Shown: positions 49,546 through 61,438, numbered from the stretch's first letter. The stretch is 64,000 nt of DNA from Lottia gigantea (GCF_000327385.1 NW_008710284.1:1728765-1792764), one strand, 5' to 3'. A program made the numbers and translations. Notes: generated from the letters alone by a model not told the origin.

Positions 49546-49867
49546 ACGCTAATAATAAGTCCACTTGATCTCTTTAAGCTTCAGCAGACTGTGTCATGTT
49601 CTGAATGGTTGATTTTTAAATAGAAGTATATATGAGCATTATTTATTATGTATGTTTATGTTGATGTGATTGTTTTATTTATGTATGTTTTTAATTTTTG
49701 GGGGGACTTTAACTTCATCTAAGGGAGGAGCTACCATGAACTTGTTAAATATTGATTTTGTAGTAGGCAATGCCTTTGGCTACAACCCAGGAGCCATGGT
49801 GCCTCAGAAAGTTCAATGTATGCTCCCTAATCCAGACACAGTGTCAAGCTATTTTGATCTTCAGCCT

Positions 49868-50114
49868 ATGCCTTGACTCCACTCCAAAAGTCACCTGTCT
49901 TGTATCACGGAATACAGCAATTTGATTGGATTGTATGTTAGCAAATACACCCATTAAGTGTTTACAGACTTTTTGTCAAGGCCTCTGATACGCTGTATTT
50001 TATATCGTACAACCCAATCAAATCACTGAATTTACAAACTTCAATGATCCAAGAAAGGTGGCTAATGAAGTCAAGGTATGAAAGGTTGTAATAGATTGAC
50101 ATTGCGAAGCTGAG
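49868..50114. mobile_element. MITE family A, complete copy
   Basis: The left arm (CACCTGTCTTGTATCACGG, TTTGATTGGATTGTATGTTA) and right arm (GTACAACCCAATCAAATCAC, GATCCAAGAAAGGTGGCTA, GAAGTCAAGGTATGA) are inverted copies. It is about 245 bp with no open frame. Confidence 0.75.
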
Positions 50115-50454
50115 TTCGAGGTAAACCTTTAGATTTGAATTTCAGGATTCTTTCTGTAGTTTCGATTTAGTTCTGTATCCTCTTCTTCTACAGGCCATAT
50201 TGGATGGTGTAGGCCAGACCTAGCCGGAAATGAGATCTCTATTCATTGAACTCCTTGTCTTCTGGAACGTTTTTCTGACTTTCCTAGCTGACATCTTTCA
50301 AAACTGTAAATACCTCAGTTGTAGTTTAAACATATCCACAAGACTTTATGCAATTTAATTGTTGTAGCATTAGATAATATTATTCTTCCATTATGGCCAG
50401 GTTATTACCCAGGGGCAATCTGTGCTATGTGTGCATTATCGTGTCAAGTATTTG

Positions 50455-52135
50455 GAGTCAAGTATGTATCTTGGGTCAAATATGTATCTTGAGTCAAACA
50501 TGTATCTTGAGTCAAACATGTATCTTCTGCCAAGTATTTGAAGTCAAGCATGTATCTTGCGTCAAGCATGTTTCTTGTTCAATGATGTGTCGTGTTGATC
50601 TGTCAAGCATGTATCTTGAGTCAAGCATGTATCTTGAGTCAAGCATGTATCTTGAGTCAGACATGTATCTTCTGCCAGCCAAATATTTGGTACAGTGATC
50701 AATGATGTGTCGAGTATGTATGTTGAGTCAATTACATATTTTGTGTCAAGCATGTATCTTTAGTCAAACATATATTTTAGGCCAGGTATGTGTTTAAGTT
50801 TATCTGAGGTGAGGTATGTATGTTTGGTCAACCATGTATCATGGCTCTGGTATGTATCCTGGGTCAATTATGTATCTTCTGTAAACCATAATCTTGAGTC
50901 AAGCTTGTATCTAAAGGCAAATATGTGTCAAGTCAAAGTCAAGTATATATCTAGGCTGAGGTATACATCTTTTGTCAAGTATGTATCTATGGTCAAGGAT
51001 GTATCAGGAGTCAAATATTTATCTTAGGTCAGTTATTTGTAGTTTGCATGTATCTTTTGTCAGGTATTAAAGTGTATCAGGTAATTATCTTGTGTCAAGT
51101 ATGTATCTTTAGTCAAGTATGTATCTTGAATTAGGTGTACATTTTAAGTCAAGTATGTTTCTGAGGTCAAACATGTATCTTTTCTCAAGTATTATAGTGT
51201 ATCAGGTGATGATCTTGTGTCAAATATGTATCCCAGGTCAAGTACATGTATGTATCTTTAAGTCAGGTATGTATCTTGAAGTTAGGTGTAAGTACCTTGT
51301 GTTTGCATCTTTAGTCAAGAATAAGTCAAGCATGCATCCTTGGTCAAGTATGTATCTTGAGACAGGTATGTTTCATGAATCAAGTATCCATCTCATGTCC
51401 AGCATGTATCTAGTGTCAAGTATCCGTCTCGTGTCAAGTGTGTATCTTGAGACAGGTATGTATCTTGTGTCTTAGCATCAAGCCGAAGTATGTATCACAA
51501 GTTCGATATGTGGCAAGTATTTTTCTGAAGTCAAGGGTGTATCTTGTTCAAGTATGTATCTTGAGTTAAGCGTGTATCTTGTTCAAGTATGTATCTTGAG
51601 TTAAGAGTGTATCTTGTTCAAGTATGTATCTTGTTCAAGTATGTATCTTGAGTTAAGCGTGTATCTTGTTCAAGTATGTATCTTGAGTTAAGCGTGTATC
51701 TTGTTCAAGTATGTATCTTGAGTTAAGCGTTATATTGTTCAAGTATGTATCTAGAGTCTAGATGCATCTTGTGTCTATGCATCTTTGGTCACGAATACAT
51801 CAAGTATGTATCTTGTCAAGTAGTCCATGTATCCCGGGGTCAAGTGTGTATCTTGAAACAAGTATGTATCTCGTGTCAAGCATGTCTCTCGAGTCTAGTA
51901 AGTATCTTAAGTCAAACATGTATCTAGTGTCAAGTATGTCTGTTGAGTTATGTATGTATCTTGTGTCAAGCATGTATCTTGTGTCAAGTATGTATCTTGT
52001 ATTTTTCATGTGTCGAGTATGTATCTTAAAACAGGTATGTATCTTTTAGTCAAATATTTATCTGAAGACAGGCATGTGTTCTGAGTCAAGTCCGTATCTT
52101 TGTGTCAAGTATGTATCTTGAGTCAAGTATGTATC
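50455..52135. repeat. Degenerate minisatellite, ~18-bp unit, ~90 copies
   Basis: The unit is about ATGTATCTTGAGTCAAGT, strongly varied (ATCTTGTGTCAAG, ATCTTTAGTCAAG and others). The cleanest blocks are at 50,590-50,660 and 51,540-51,740; the latter has a 36-bp higher-order unit alternating TTGTTCAAGTATGTATC and TTGAGTTAAGCGTGTATC. Open frames across it on both strands follow from the unit length being a multiple of three. Confidence 0.88.
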
Positions 52136-52536
52136 TTGCTTCATCCATTTAATTCCATTCTAGGTATTTATGGTGATTTTGATATGCCACATAGCACAGA
52201 CCTACCTTGGTAAACTGGCCAATTAGTCATCCTTCTTTGTTGTTTGTATTTTTAATGTGAACAACCATATCTGCCAATATAATTCATGTATTTAGTCAAG
52301 ACATAATTGAATCTTAGACATTTTGCTGGATTTGGTTGTTCTGTTGGTGAGTCATTGTTATTTGTTATATGTGTGTATTTGTAATTGTTTGTGAAAGCAG
52401 TATAGCTTTAATGTTTCATTCATTCGGTTAAGCTTTAATGTCTCATTCTTATTGATTGTCCATTATCAATTCTACATTACCTGGGCTCTTTGTTTTTAAG
52501 AAATAAAACAATTGTATTCAAAGTTTTTGTGTTAAT

Positions 52537-55500
52537 TTAATACAAGGGATTATCCTATTACGCGATACACAATGTTTTCCTATCATGTGATACAAGGGAT
52601 TATCCTTTTGTGTGATACAAGGGATTATCCTTTTGTGTGATACAAGGGATTATCCTATCGTGTGATACAATGTATTATCCCACCATGTGATACAAGGGAT
52701 CATCCTATCATGTGATACACAGGGTTATCCTATCATGTGATACAAGGTATTATCCCATCATGGGATACAAGGGATTATTCCATCATGGGATACAAGGGAT
52801 TAGCCCATCATGTGATACAAGGGATTATACCGCCATGTGAAACAAGGGATAATCCCTTGTATCACATAATACAAGGGATTATCTCGTCATGTGATACAAT
52901 GGATTATCCCCTCATGTGATACAAGGGATTATCCTCTCATGTGATACAAGGGATTATCCTATCGTGTGATACAAGGGATTATCCTATCGTGTGATACAAT
53001 GTATTATCCCATCATGTGATACAAGGGATTATCCTCTCATGTGATACAATGGATTATCCCACCATGTGATACAAGGGATTATCCCCTCATGTGATACAAG
53101 GGATTATCCCACCATGTGATACAAGGGATTATCCCATCATGTGATACAAGGGATTATCCCATCATGTGATACAAGGGATTATCCCCTCATGTGATACAAG
53201 GGATTATCCCCTCATGTGATACAAGGGATTATCCCCTCATGTGATACAAGGGATTATCCCCTCATGTGATACAAGGGATTATCCTCTCATGTGATACAAG
53301 AGATTATCCCCTCATGTGATACAAGGGATTATCTCGTTATGCGATACACGGGATTATCCCTTCATGTGATACAAGGGATTATCCCCTCATGTGATACAAG
53401 GGATTATCCCCTCATGTGATACAAGGGATTATCCCTTCATGTGATACAAGGGATTATCCCTTCATGTGATACAAGGGATTATCCTCTCATGTGATACAAG
53501 AGATTATCCCCTCATGTGATACAAGGGATTATCCTTTCATGTGATACAAGGGATTATCCCTTCATGTGATACAAGGGATTATCCCATCATGTGATACAAG
53601 GGATTATCCTCTCATGTGATACAAGGGATTATCCCCTCATGTGATACAAGGGATTAACCCCTCATGTGATACAAGGGATTATCCCATCATGTGATACAAG
53701 GGATTATCGCCTCATGTGATACAAGGGATTATTCCACCATGTGATACAAGGGCTTATCCCTTCATGTGATACAAGGGATTATCCCTTCATGTGATACAAG
53801 GGATTATCCCTTCATGTGATACAAGAGATTATCCGGTCATGTGATACAATGGATTATCTCTTCATGTGATAAAAAGGATTATCCCTTCATGTGATAAAAG
53901 GGATTATCCCTTCATGTGATACAAGGGATTATCCTCTCATGTGATACAAGCGATTATCCCGTCATGTGATACAATGGATTATCACTTTATGGGATACAAG
54001 GGATTATTCCATCCCTTCATGTGATACAAGGGATTATCTCGTTATGCAATACATGTGATACAAGGGATTATCTCGTTATGCGATACAATGATTATTCCGT
54101 CATGTGATACAAGGGATTAACCCTTCATGTGATTCAAGGGATTATCCTATCATGTGGTATAAAGTATTATCCTCTCATGTGATACAAGAGATTATCCTAT
54201 CGTGATACAAGGTATTATCCTTCCATGTGATACACAGGGTTATCCTATCATGTGATACAAGGAATTATCCTATCGTGATACAAGGGATTATCCTATCTTT
54301 TGATACAGGGGATTATCCTATCGTGTGATACAAGGGATTGTCCTATCGTGACACAAGGGATTATCCTATATTTTGATACAGGGGATTATCCTATCTTTTG
54401 ATACAGGGGATTATCCTATCGTGTGATACAAGGGGTTATCCTATCATGTGATACAATGGATTATCCTCTCATGTGATACAAGAGATTATCCTATCGTGAT
54501 ACAAGGTATTATCCTATCGTGTGATACAAGGTATTATCCCATCATGTGATACAAGGGATTATCCTTTCTTGTGATACAAGGGATTATCTTATCGTGTGAT
54601 ACAAGGGATTATCCTCTCATGTGATACAGGAGATTATCATATCGTGATACAAGGGTTATCCTATCTTGTGATACAAGGGATTATCCTCTCATGTGATACA
54701 CAGGGTTATCCTATCATTTGATACAGGAGATTATCCTATCATGTACTACAAGGGATTATCCTCTCATATGATACAAATGCTTATCCTATCGTGTAATATA
54801 AGGGATTATCCTCTAATGTGATACATGGGATTGTCCTATCATGTGATACAAGGGATTATCCTTTCATGTGATACAAGGGATACTCTTATCGTGATACAAG
54901 GGATTATCTTATCGTGATACAAGGGATTATCCTATCATGTGATACAAGAGATTATCTTATGTGATACAAGGGGCTATCCTATCGAGATACAAGGGATTAT
55001 CCTATCATGTGCTACAAGGGATTATCCTATCATGTGATACAAGGGATTATCATATGTGATACAGAGGCTTTTCCTTTCATGTGATACACGGGGTTATCCT
55101 ATCATGTGATACAAGGGATTATCCTATCTTGTGATACAAAGAATTACCCTCTTATGTGATACAAGGGATTATTCTCTCATGTGATACCAGAGATTATCCT
55201 ATCGTGATACAAGGTATTATCCTATCGTGATACAAGGTATTATCCTATCATGTGCTACAAGGGATTATCCTATCATGTGATACAAGGGATTATTATATGT
55301 GATACAGAGGCTTTTCCTTTCATGTGATACACGGGGTTATCCTATCATGTGATACAAGGGATTATTCTATCTTGTGATACAAAGAATTACCCTCTTATGT
55401 GATACAAGGGATTATTCTCTCATGTGATACCAGAGATTATCCTATCGTGATACAAGGTATTATCCTATCGTGATACAAGGTATTATCCTACCATGTGATA

Positions 55501-56545
55501 CAAGGGATTATCCTATCGTGTGATACGGGGGATTATCCCACCATGTGATACAAGGGATCATCCCACAATGTGATACAACAGATTATCCTATTATATGATA
55601 CAAGGGGTTTTCCTACCATGTGATACAAGGGATTATCCTATTTTGTGATACACAGGGTTATCCTATCATGTGATACAAGGGATTATCCTATCGTGGTACA
55701 AGGTATTATCGTATCTTTTGATACAGGGGATTACCCAATCTTTTGAAACAGGGGATTATCCTATCATGTGATACAAGGGATTATCATCTCATGTGATACA
55801 AGGGATTATCCTATCTTTTGATACAAGGGATTATCCCACCATAAGATCAATGAATTATCCAATCATGTGATACAAGGGATTATCCCATCATGTGATACAA
55901 ATGATTATTCTATCATATGATACAAGGGGTTATCCTATCATGTGCTACAAGGGATTATCCTATCATGTGATACAAAGGGTTATCCTTTTCAAGCGATACG
56001 GGTGATTTTCCTTTCATGTGATGTATCACACGATGTGATAAGCCTTATCACGTGATAGGATAACCCTTTGTATTACATGGTGTAATAACCATTATATCAT
56101 AGGCAGGTTTATCGTAGTTTGAGATACAAGTGGTTTTCATGAGATACAAAGGGTAATCACATCATGTGATACAAAGCTTATCCTGCCATGTGATACAAAT
56201 GGTTATGTGATACAAACCCTTTTTATCACATGATGGGATAGCCCCTTGTATCACATGTGATACAATGGGTTATCCTACCATGTGATTCAAAGGGTTATCT
56301 TACCATGTGATACAAGAGGGTTGTCCTTCCATATGATACAAGGGGTTATCCTGTCATATGATACAAGGGGTTGGGTTATCCTGTCATATGATACAAGGGG
56401 TTGGGTTGTCCTATCATGTGATACAAAGGGTTCTCCTATCATGTGATACACAGGGTTATCCTATCATGTGATACAAGGGATTATCCAAGGGGTTGGGGTT
56501 ATCTTATCATGTGATACAAAGAGTTGTCCTTTCATGTGATAATTA
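52537..56545. repeat. Satellite-like array, 25-bp unit, ~155 copies
   Basis: The unit is TGTGATACAAGGGATTATCC plus (C/T)(C/A/T)TCA, 25 bp. The core (about 52,900-53,960) is highly homogeneous; both edges are diverged and carry 22-23-bp deletion forms (ATCGTGATACAAGG). Short inverted stretches lie near 52,848, 56,020-56,090 and 56,214-56,260. There are no spacers between units, so it is not CRISPR-like. No gene lies inside. Confidence 0.95.
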
Positions 56546-56793
56546 ATATTGTTAGGTGGATTATCATCAGTGTTCTATCTGTGATAAACGAGATTTACCA
56601 TGTCAATATAGTCACTAACATCATGATGTGTCTGTAAGCACTTGCATAAATACAAGTTGTGATATCCAAGTCTACTGTAGTCTCCATTATCACAGTGTGT
56701 TGATTTGCACGTGCATAATTCCAAGTTTGTTGCTAAACAGTCTGGTATGTTCCTGTCTATTGTAGACTTGCTAAATTATGCTGTTCTTCTTAG

Positions 56794-56868
56794 GTCTGCT
56801 GTAGCTCAGTTGGTTGCACGTTTTCTTCTCATTCAGGCGGTGTGGGTTCGAATCTTTTATTGCGTTGA
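56794..56868 (+). pseudogene. tRNA-like sequence 1
   Basis: A perfect A box TAGCTCAGTTGG and a B box GGGTTCGAATC are 41 nt apart. The T-stem does not close (GTGGG against CTTTT) and no acceptor stem is found. A TTTT run follows the B box. Confidence 0.55.
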
Positions 56869-56961
56869 CCCATTTTTATAAGCGAGAAGGGAAGTAGTGT
56901 ATTATATTGCAGTTATGTAAACGGTTGGACCGGTAATTCATTATCTAGAAAAGGTTATAAA

Positions 56962-57035
56962 ATATGTTGTAGCTCTATCCATTGTGTGAACGCTCTTCTT
57001 TTGTTATAAATCGGGTTCGAATCCTTTACTTCGTT
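56962..57035 (+). pseudogene. tRNA-like sequence 2
   Basis: A weak A box TAGCTCTATCC, then CGGGTTCGAATCC as B box. Stems are poor. Confidence 0.4.
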
Positions 57036-57107
57036 GATTCATTTGTATAACACAAACCGAGAAATAACTGTGTACAATGGTTGGCTTGTATTTTAAATCA
57101 AATCGGA

Positions 57108-57178
57108 GTTAACAGTAGCTCGGTCGCATGCACGTTTTCTTGTCACCCAGACTGCCCGGGTTCAAGTCCTTTGCTTTT
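57108..57178 (+). pseudogene. tRNA-like sequence 3
   Basis: A box TAGCTCGGTCGCATGC and B box CGGGTTCAAGTCC. TTTT follows within 12 nt. No paired acceptor stem. Confidence 0.5.
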
Positions 57179-57630
57179 ATGGCCCATTTTTATATGCCGA
57201 GTAGGTACAAAAGTATGTTTTGTGTTGCTTGAGTATGTTGAAAGTAAAAATTGGCTGTGCAAGGATCAGAAAATAGAAATCTTCATCTTAACATTTTACA
57301 GTTGAAAACAACATGACAGTTATCTGGGCGTGGTTACGCATGCGCACTGGTATTGTTAATTGTTGACACCGTTCAAAGACTCTTTCGTACACGTGCTTCT
57401 CTTGCAGCTATGTATGTTAAACTACTCTAATGTTCACAGTCCGTTGTAGCTCATCCACTAGCGCTGTCGCTCAGATTTATGGCAAATCTTACATTTTTCA
57501 TGGGGGTGTTAAAGTGTGTACATATTTATAATGTACTATAGTAAGGTATAAGATGGCTCAGTCGCTTGCACGTACGACCGACATATATTGGATTTAATTA
57601 TATTTTGAACAAAGAGAACAGTGATACTAC

Positions 57631-57704
57631 TACCACGTGGTCCAGTGGCCATCTTGCTTTTTTATTAAATTTAGTGGTCCGGGGTTCGAATCCAATTCAG
57701 GGCC
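57631..57704 (+). pseudogene. tRNA-like sequence 4
   Basis: A box GTGGTCCAGTGGCC and B box GGGGTTCGAATCC. The anticodon region is T-rich and unpaired. Confidence 0.5.
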
Positions 57705-57970
57705 ATTTGTTACAGTCTGCAAATCATCAACTTTCTTTAAAGAAAAGGAGAAACATTACACTGACAATGCACGTGCAATTTCAATCTTCTCAGTCAGGCG
57801 CAGGGAAAGGCGGAAATAATTCAAACTGTATAGCAGGAGATATAAATCCGATGAAATAGAGTACGTTGAAGTCAGCTCCATGGCCTTAAAGATCAAGTGG
57901 TCGTAAAATTTTAAAGCGTTGAAGAAATAAGCCTAGATATATAAGGGATAAATACTGCTTCTAATTGTCT

Positions 57971-58042
57971 GACTGGTTGGTTCAGTGGTAGAGCATTAGA
58001 CTGATGACCAGACGACTCGGGTTCGAATCCCGTGAAGAGAAT
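57971..58042 (+). pseudogene. tRNA-like sequence 5, resembles tRNA-Phe in the middle
   Basis: A box TGGTTCAGTGGTAGAGC with a closed D-stem (GTTC/GAGC), then TTAGACTGATGACCAGACGA, which is close to the animal tRNA-Phe anticodon arm except that GAA reads GAT, then TCGGGTTCGAATCCCGT with a closed T-stem. The putative acceptor halves (GACTGGT and GAAGAGA) do not pair, so it should not make a working tRNA. Confidence 0.6.
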
Positions 58043-58113
58043 GAACGTTTCTCTTTACATATTTTAATCCATCAGGTTACAGTTATAATGGATAAAAATT
58101 CCAATTATTTGTT

Positions 58114-58230
58114 CGACTGGATGGCTCAGTGGTAGAGCGTCAGGAGAAAACGGTTGAAATATCGTCAGCCATAGTAAGGACTAACATCCTACTAGAAACT
58201 TAGGTGGGTTCGAACCCCACGGGGAGATCT
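58114..58230 (+). pseudogene. tRNA-like sequence 6 with long middle
   Basis: A box ATGGCTCAGTGGTAGAGCG and a perfectly paired T-arm GTGGGTTCGAACCCCAC lie ~70 nt apart, leaving ~40 nt more than in a normal tRNA. No acceptor pairing. Confidence 0.5.
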
Positions 58231-58314
58231 AGTTGTGAAAGATTTTCCATAGTGGGCACTCAAAACCACTAGAAACTGCTTTGGACGTCTAATATATTTA
58301 AAAACAGAAAGTTG

Positions 58315-58400
58315 GGTTTGAGTGGGAATCGAACCCGGGTCGTCTAAATGATAGAAGAAACGTAGGGAGGGATGAACATCTCTACGATCACAGCCAAAAA
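58315..58400 (-). pseudogene. tRNA-like sequence 7, B box only clear
   Basis: On the minus strand ACCCGGGTTCGATTCCCA is a strong B box. The A box (TGGCTGTGATCG, about 58,400) is weak. Confidence 0.35.
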
Positions 58401-58711
58401 AGCCACCTTCAAAACAGTGTATGTAAGTAATATTTAAAGTTCAAAGTCACATACTAATAGTAGTTGAATAGTAAGTATCTTCCACTCTCTCCTTTAGAAT
58501 CTTGGAGGCACCCGGGCACCTGTTTGCCCCTCGGCTCCCCTCCTTGACTCTCGTTCTTCCTGTCTGCCAATCGTTCTCTCTATTGATAGTGTCTTGCCTG
58601 CGGCAGGCCCAACGCCTCAACGCACATTCAAGATTTTTCAATTGAGAGGACGTCTCTCATTGAATGATTTTTGGCAGACAGGCAGGATTTATCAAAATCC
58701 CTTGAACAACT

Positions 58712-58786
58712 TGAGTCTCGAACCCTCACCGTCGTAGCAGAGTTCTGACCAAGTCCATCCAGCCATCCGTCTAGGCCATTGAGACC
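58712..58786 (-). pseudogene. tRNA-like sequence 8
   Basis: Minus strand: A box TGGCCTAGACGGATGG, B box GGGTTCGAGAC with a four-pair T-stem TGAG/CTCA. No acceptor pairing. Confidence 0.5.
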
Positions 58787-58862
58787 CGTTCCAAATGCTG
58801 TTTTAAAACATGTATTTAAAGCTAACTGTAAGATTATAAATTGTCAAAATATGACAGTTGCT

Positions 58863-58938
58863 CTGAACGGGATCCGAACCCACGTCAGCTACACAGACGT
58901 CTCAAACCATCGCCTCTACCACTAGACCACCGTGGTCA
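58863..58938 (-). pseudogene. tRNA-like sequence 9
   Basis: Minus strand: A box TGGTCTAGTGGTAGAGGC, then B box GTGGGTTCGGATCCCGT with a T-stem that closes using wobble pairs. The candidate acceptor halves ACCACGG and TCAGAGC do not pair. Confidence 0.55.
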
Positions 58939-59008
58939 TGTCTAACGTAGAAGAAATAAGAGATATCATTCGTAGTTGCTATATATATTTTACTAAAACT
59001 AGCATCGG

Positions 59009-59083
59009 CCTCAGGCGAGATTTGAACCCAAGACGTTACAGTTTCAGGCTGACGCCTTTACCACTGGACCACCACGACCATAC
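59009..59083 (-). pseudogene. tRNA-like sequence 10
   Basis: Minus strand: A box TGGTCCAGTGGTAAAGGCG, B box TGGGTTCAAATCTC. It resembles number 9 in its 5' third only. Confidence 0.5.
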
Positions 59084-59151
59084 TCACGTTGAAAGGTTTA
59101 AGAGATGTATTTGGTGAATCAACAATGCTAATAGTTTGATAAAAATCAATC

Positions 59152-59228
59152 TGCCCATGGTAGGAACCGAACCCTCGACTTCTACTTTCCTAGACTTACT
59201 CGCTATCGCCTGAGCCATGACGGACTGT
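59152..59228 (-). pseudogene. tRNA-like sequence 11
   Basis: Minus strand: A box ATGGCTCAGGCGATAGCG, B box AGGGTTCGGTTCC. Stems partly closed. Confidence 0.5.
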
Positions 59229-59753
59229 GAAAACACTGTTCAGAATAAGATCTGTAGCCTGACAGTGAGTAGTTTTCACACAAATCGAACTAAAGAGTGT
59301 CTGATCTAACGGTACATGTCACGTGGCCATTTCACGTGGTCTGTGTCCCTGATATCCAGCCACTTTTCTACCAAATAACCAGAGCCATAATTTAATTCAG
59401 ATAAATTTAGCTCCTGGAATTTTCTAGGAGTTTTTCAACCATTCCAGACGGACAATCTCAATCAGGCATCAACTGGGAACACCCCCAGAAGCAGAACTTG
59501 AAAACCCACCGCTTGATCCCCCAAAATTTGATTTGATATAACCTATACTGACAATAAATTAACACTGTTACTGGATATTGCTTCTCGAATTTTATCGATA
59601 TGAAATTTCCTAAATTTTCCGAAAAGCCTATGAAGAAACCAGAAAATAGGACGTAAAACTTCTTACGATTTGACTCAGCAATAGCCTAATCCTACTACAC
59701 TTCTCAGAGTATATAATCGACAAAGATCTTAAAATAACCAACCAAATCAGCCG

Positions 59754-59843
59754 AATGCGATGGCTCAGCCGATAGCGCGTCCGTGTATTTAAACGAGCGA
59801 TGACTGTGAATTTGGCGACCCGGGTTCAACTCTCCAGCGAGGT
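59754..59843 (+). pseudogene. tRNA-like sequence 12
   Basis: A box ATGGCTCAGCCGATAGCGCG, close to number 11, and B box CGGGTTCAACTCTC ~50 nt on. The middle is long enough for a class II variable arm, but the acceptor halves do not pair. Confidence 0.5.
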
Positions 59844-59859
59844 AAGTTTAAAGGTAATA

Positions 59860-60690
59860 ATATATATTAATTTATCAACACACACGTGCACACACACACA
59901 TACAAATGAAATACATGACCGATATGATACTTAAATAATGAAATAAATATACTAATAACTACTTAATCAAAAGAGACAGAAAAATGCTATAACTACCACT
60001 TATACAATAAACTGACTACTAATCACACTACAACATAAACACGTCATTTTGCTCCGAGTTAAAACAACACACCTCGATGTTTATCATGCAACTTTTTTTA
60101 ATGTAGCATATGAGATAAAAGTTGGCGAACAACCCAACCTCTTACCAACTCAGATACAAGTAATTGCCGTTCCAAAGAGGATTTGGTTCACTAGACTATA
60201 TCTACCACTTTAATTGTTATCAGAATTTCAAAGAGATTTTAACCGGAAGTTGCATTTCTTTACCCGGAAGTTCCATGCTTTTAGCTTCATCTTCCAGATA
60301 CTTTTAAAACTTATACGGCCATGTCCACGTGGAACAATTCCTCTCGTTTCTCTTGGTCTGAAACTTCCTGACACTCTTCGCATCCCTGATCCCTAATCAA
60401 AGGAATCCAAGAGATATTTTCTGGACTTGACATAGCTTCCATTTACATTGTGCCGATACTGTAGTTCCTGGTGTCATGCTTTTGGCATTTATCTGAAATT
60501 ACAGGAATCACAGACGTCGGAATGCTGCAAACTAGAAGCTATGACAACTCCTATGCACGCCCTTGAAAACCTTTATCAGTTATCAGCCATTCGAAAAGAA
60601 TTAGAAAGAAACAGAGCTTTGTTGATTCTAGCATAATCTCCGACAAGACCTGAGGTCGGCCAGGGGGGAGGGGGCCGGAGCAAACACAAG
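59860..60690. other. Intergenic stretch, nothing firm
   Basis: A short (AC)n patch at 59878-59900, otherwise unique AT-rich sequence. Near 60,490 AATTACAGGAATCACAGACG resembles the interior of family B MITEs. Two 60-codon frames (60214 and 60448) show no family resemblance. Confidence 0.4.
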
Positions 60691-60694
60691 ATAT

Positions 60695-60965
60695 ATGGAA
60701 TGGAGAGTCAAAAGACAGAGATATGGAATAGAGAGTCAAAAGACAGAGATATGGAGAGTCAAAAGACAGAGATAAGGAGAGTCAAAAGACAGGAGAAGTG
60801 GAATAGAGCCCCGCAATACAGATATGGAATTAGGTCTCACAAGACATGAAGCCCCATAAGGCCAGGCTATGGGATGGAGCCTCACAAGGCCAGGCTATGG
60901 GATGGAGCCTCACAGGGCCAGGCTATGGGATGGAGCCTCACAAGGCCAGGCTATGGGATGGAGCA
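60695..60965. repeat. Two adjacent minisatellites
   Basis: 60,695-60,800 repeats GAGAGTCAAAAGACAGAGAT with ATGGAATA spacers, about 4-5 units. 60,845-60,965 repeats GGCCAGGCTATGGGATGGAG plus CCTCACAA, a 28-bp unit, four copies. Confidence 0.85.
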
Positions 60966-61130
60966 CAAGATAATTTGAGTACATGTAATCTAAAACTGTT
61001 TAATTCTTACACCTGATCATAATATATAAACAAACAACCACCAAATTGGGACTATAATCAAATTAACATAATGATTTGGGATTGGTGTAAGGCAGTAATA
61101 AAATCCCATAGAAAATGAAACAAATAACTA

Positions 61131-61438
61131 ACTGTTGCATATTCTCAGACATCTGTTGCATGTTTACAGACATCTATTGCATGTTGACAGATATCTGTTG
61201 CATGTTCACAGACATATGTTGCATGTTCACAGACATATGTTGCATGTTTACAGATATCTCTTGCATGTTTACAGACATCTGTTGCATGTTGGCAGACATC
61301 TGTTGTATGTTCACAGACATCTGTTGCATGTCTCAGACATCTGTAGCATGTTTACAGACATTTGTTGAATGTTCACAGATATCTGTTGCATGATTACAGA
61401 CATCTGTTGCATGTTTACAAACATCTGTTGCATGTATA
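61131..61438. repeat. Minisatellite, ~21-bp unit, ~14 copies
   Basis: The unit is ACATCTGTTGCATGTTTACAG with T/C and A/G variants. The open frames on the plus strand (CMFTDIC and HVYRHLL peptides) are products of the unit length, not a gene. Confidence 0.9.

Noticed and set aside
50393-52049. Repetitive open frames (SSMYLESS-type peptides) at 50.4-52.0 kb
   Set aside because: Open in several frames on both strands because the ~18-bp unit is a multiple of three; no gene evidence.
52537-56545. CRISPR-like look of a long direct-repeat array
   Set aside because: The units abut with no unique spacers, the setting is a eukaryotic nuclear genome, and no cas genes exist. It is a minisatellite.
56794-59843. 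Calling the twelve A/B-box sequences working tRNA genes
   Set aside because: None has a paired acceptor stem, several T-stems do not close, and some have 40 extra nucleotides in the middle.
61115-61393. Cys-rich repeat protein (CMFTDIC)n
   Set aside because: The frame is wholly inside a 21-bp minisatellite and another frame is equally open.
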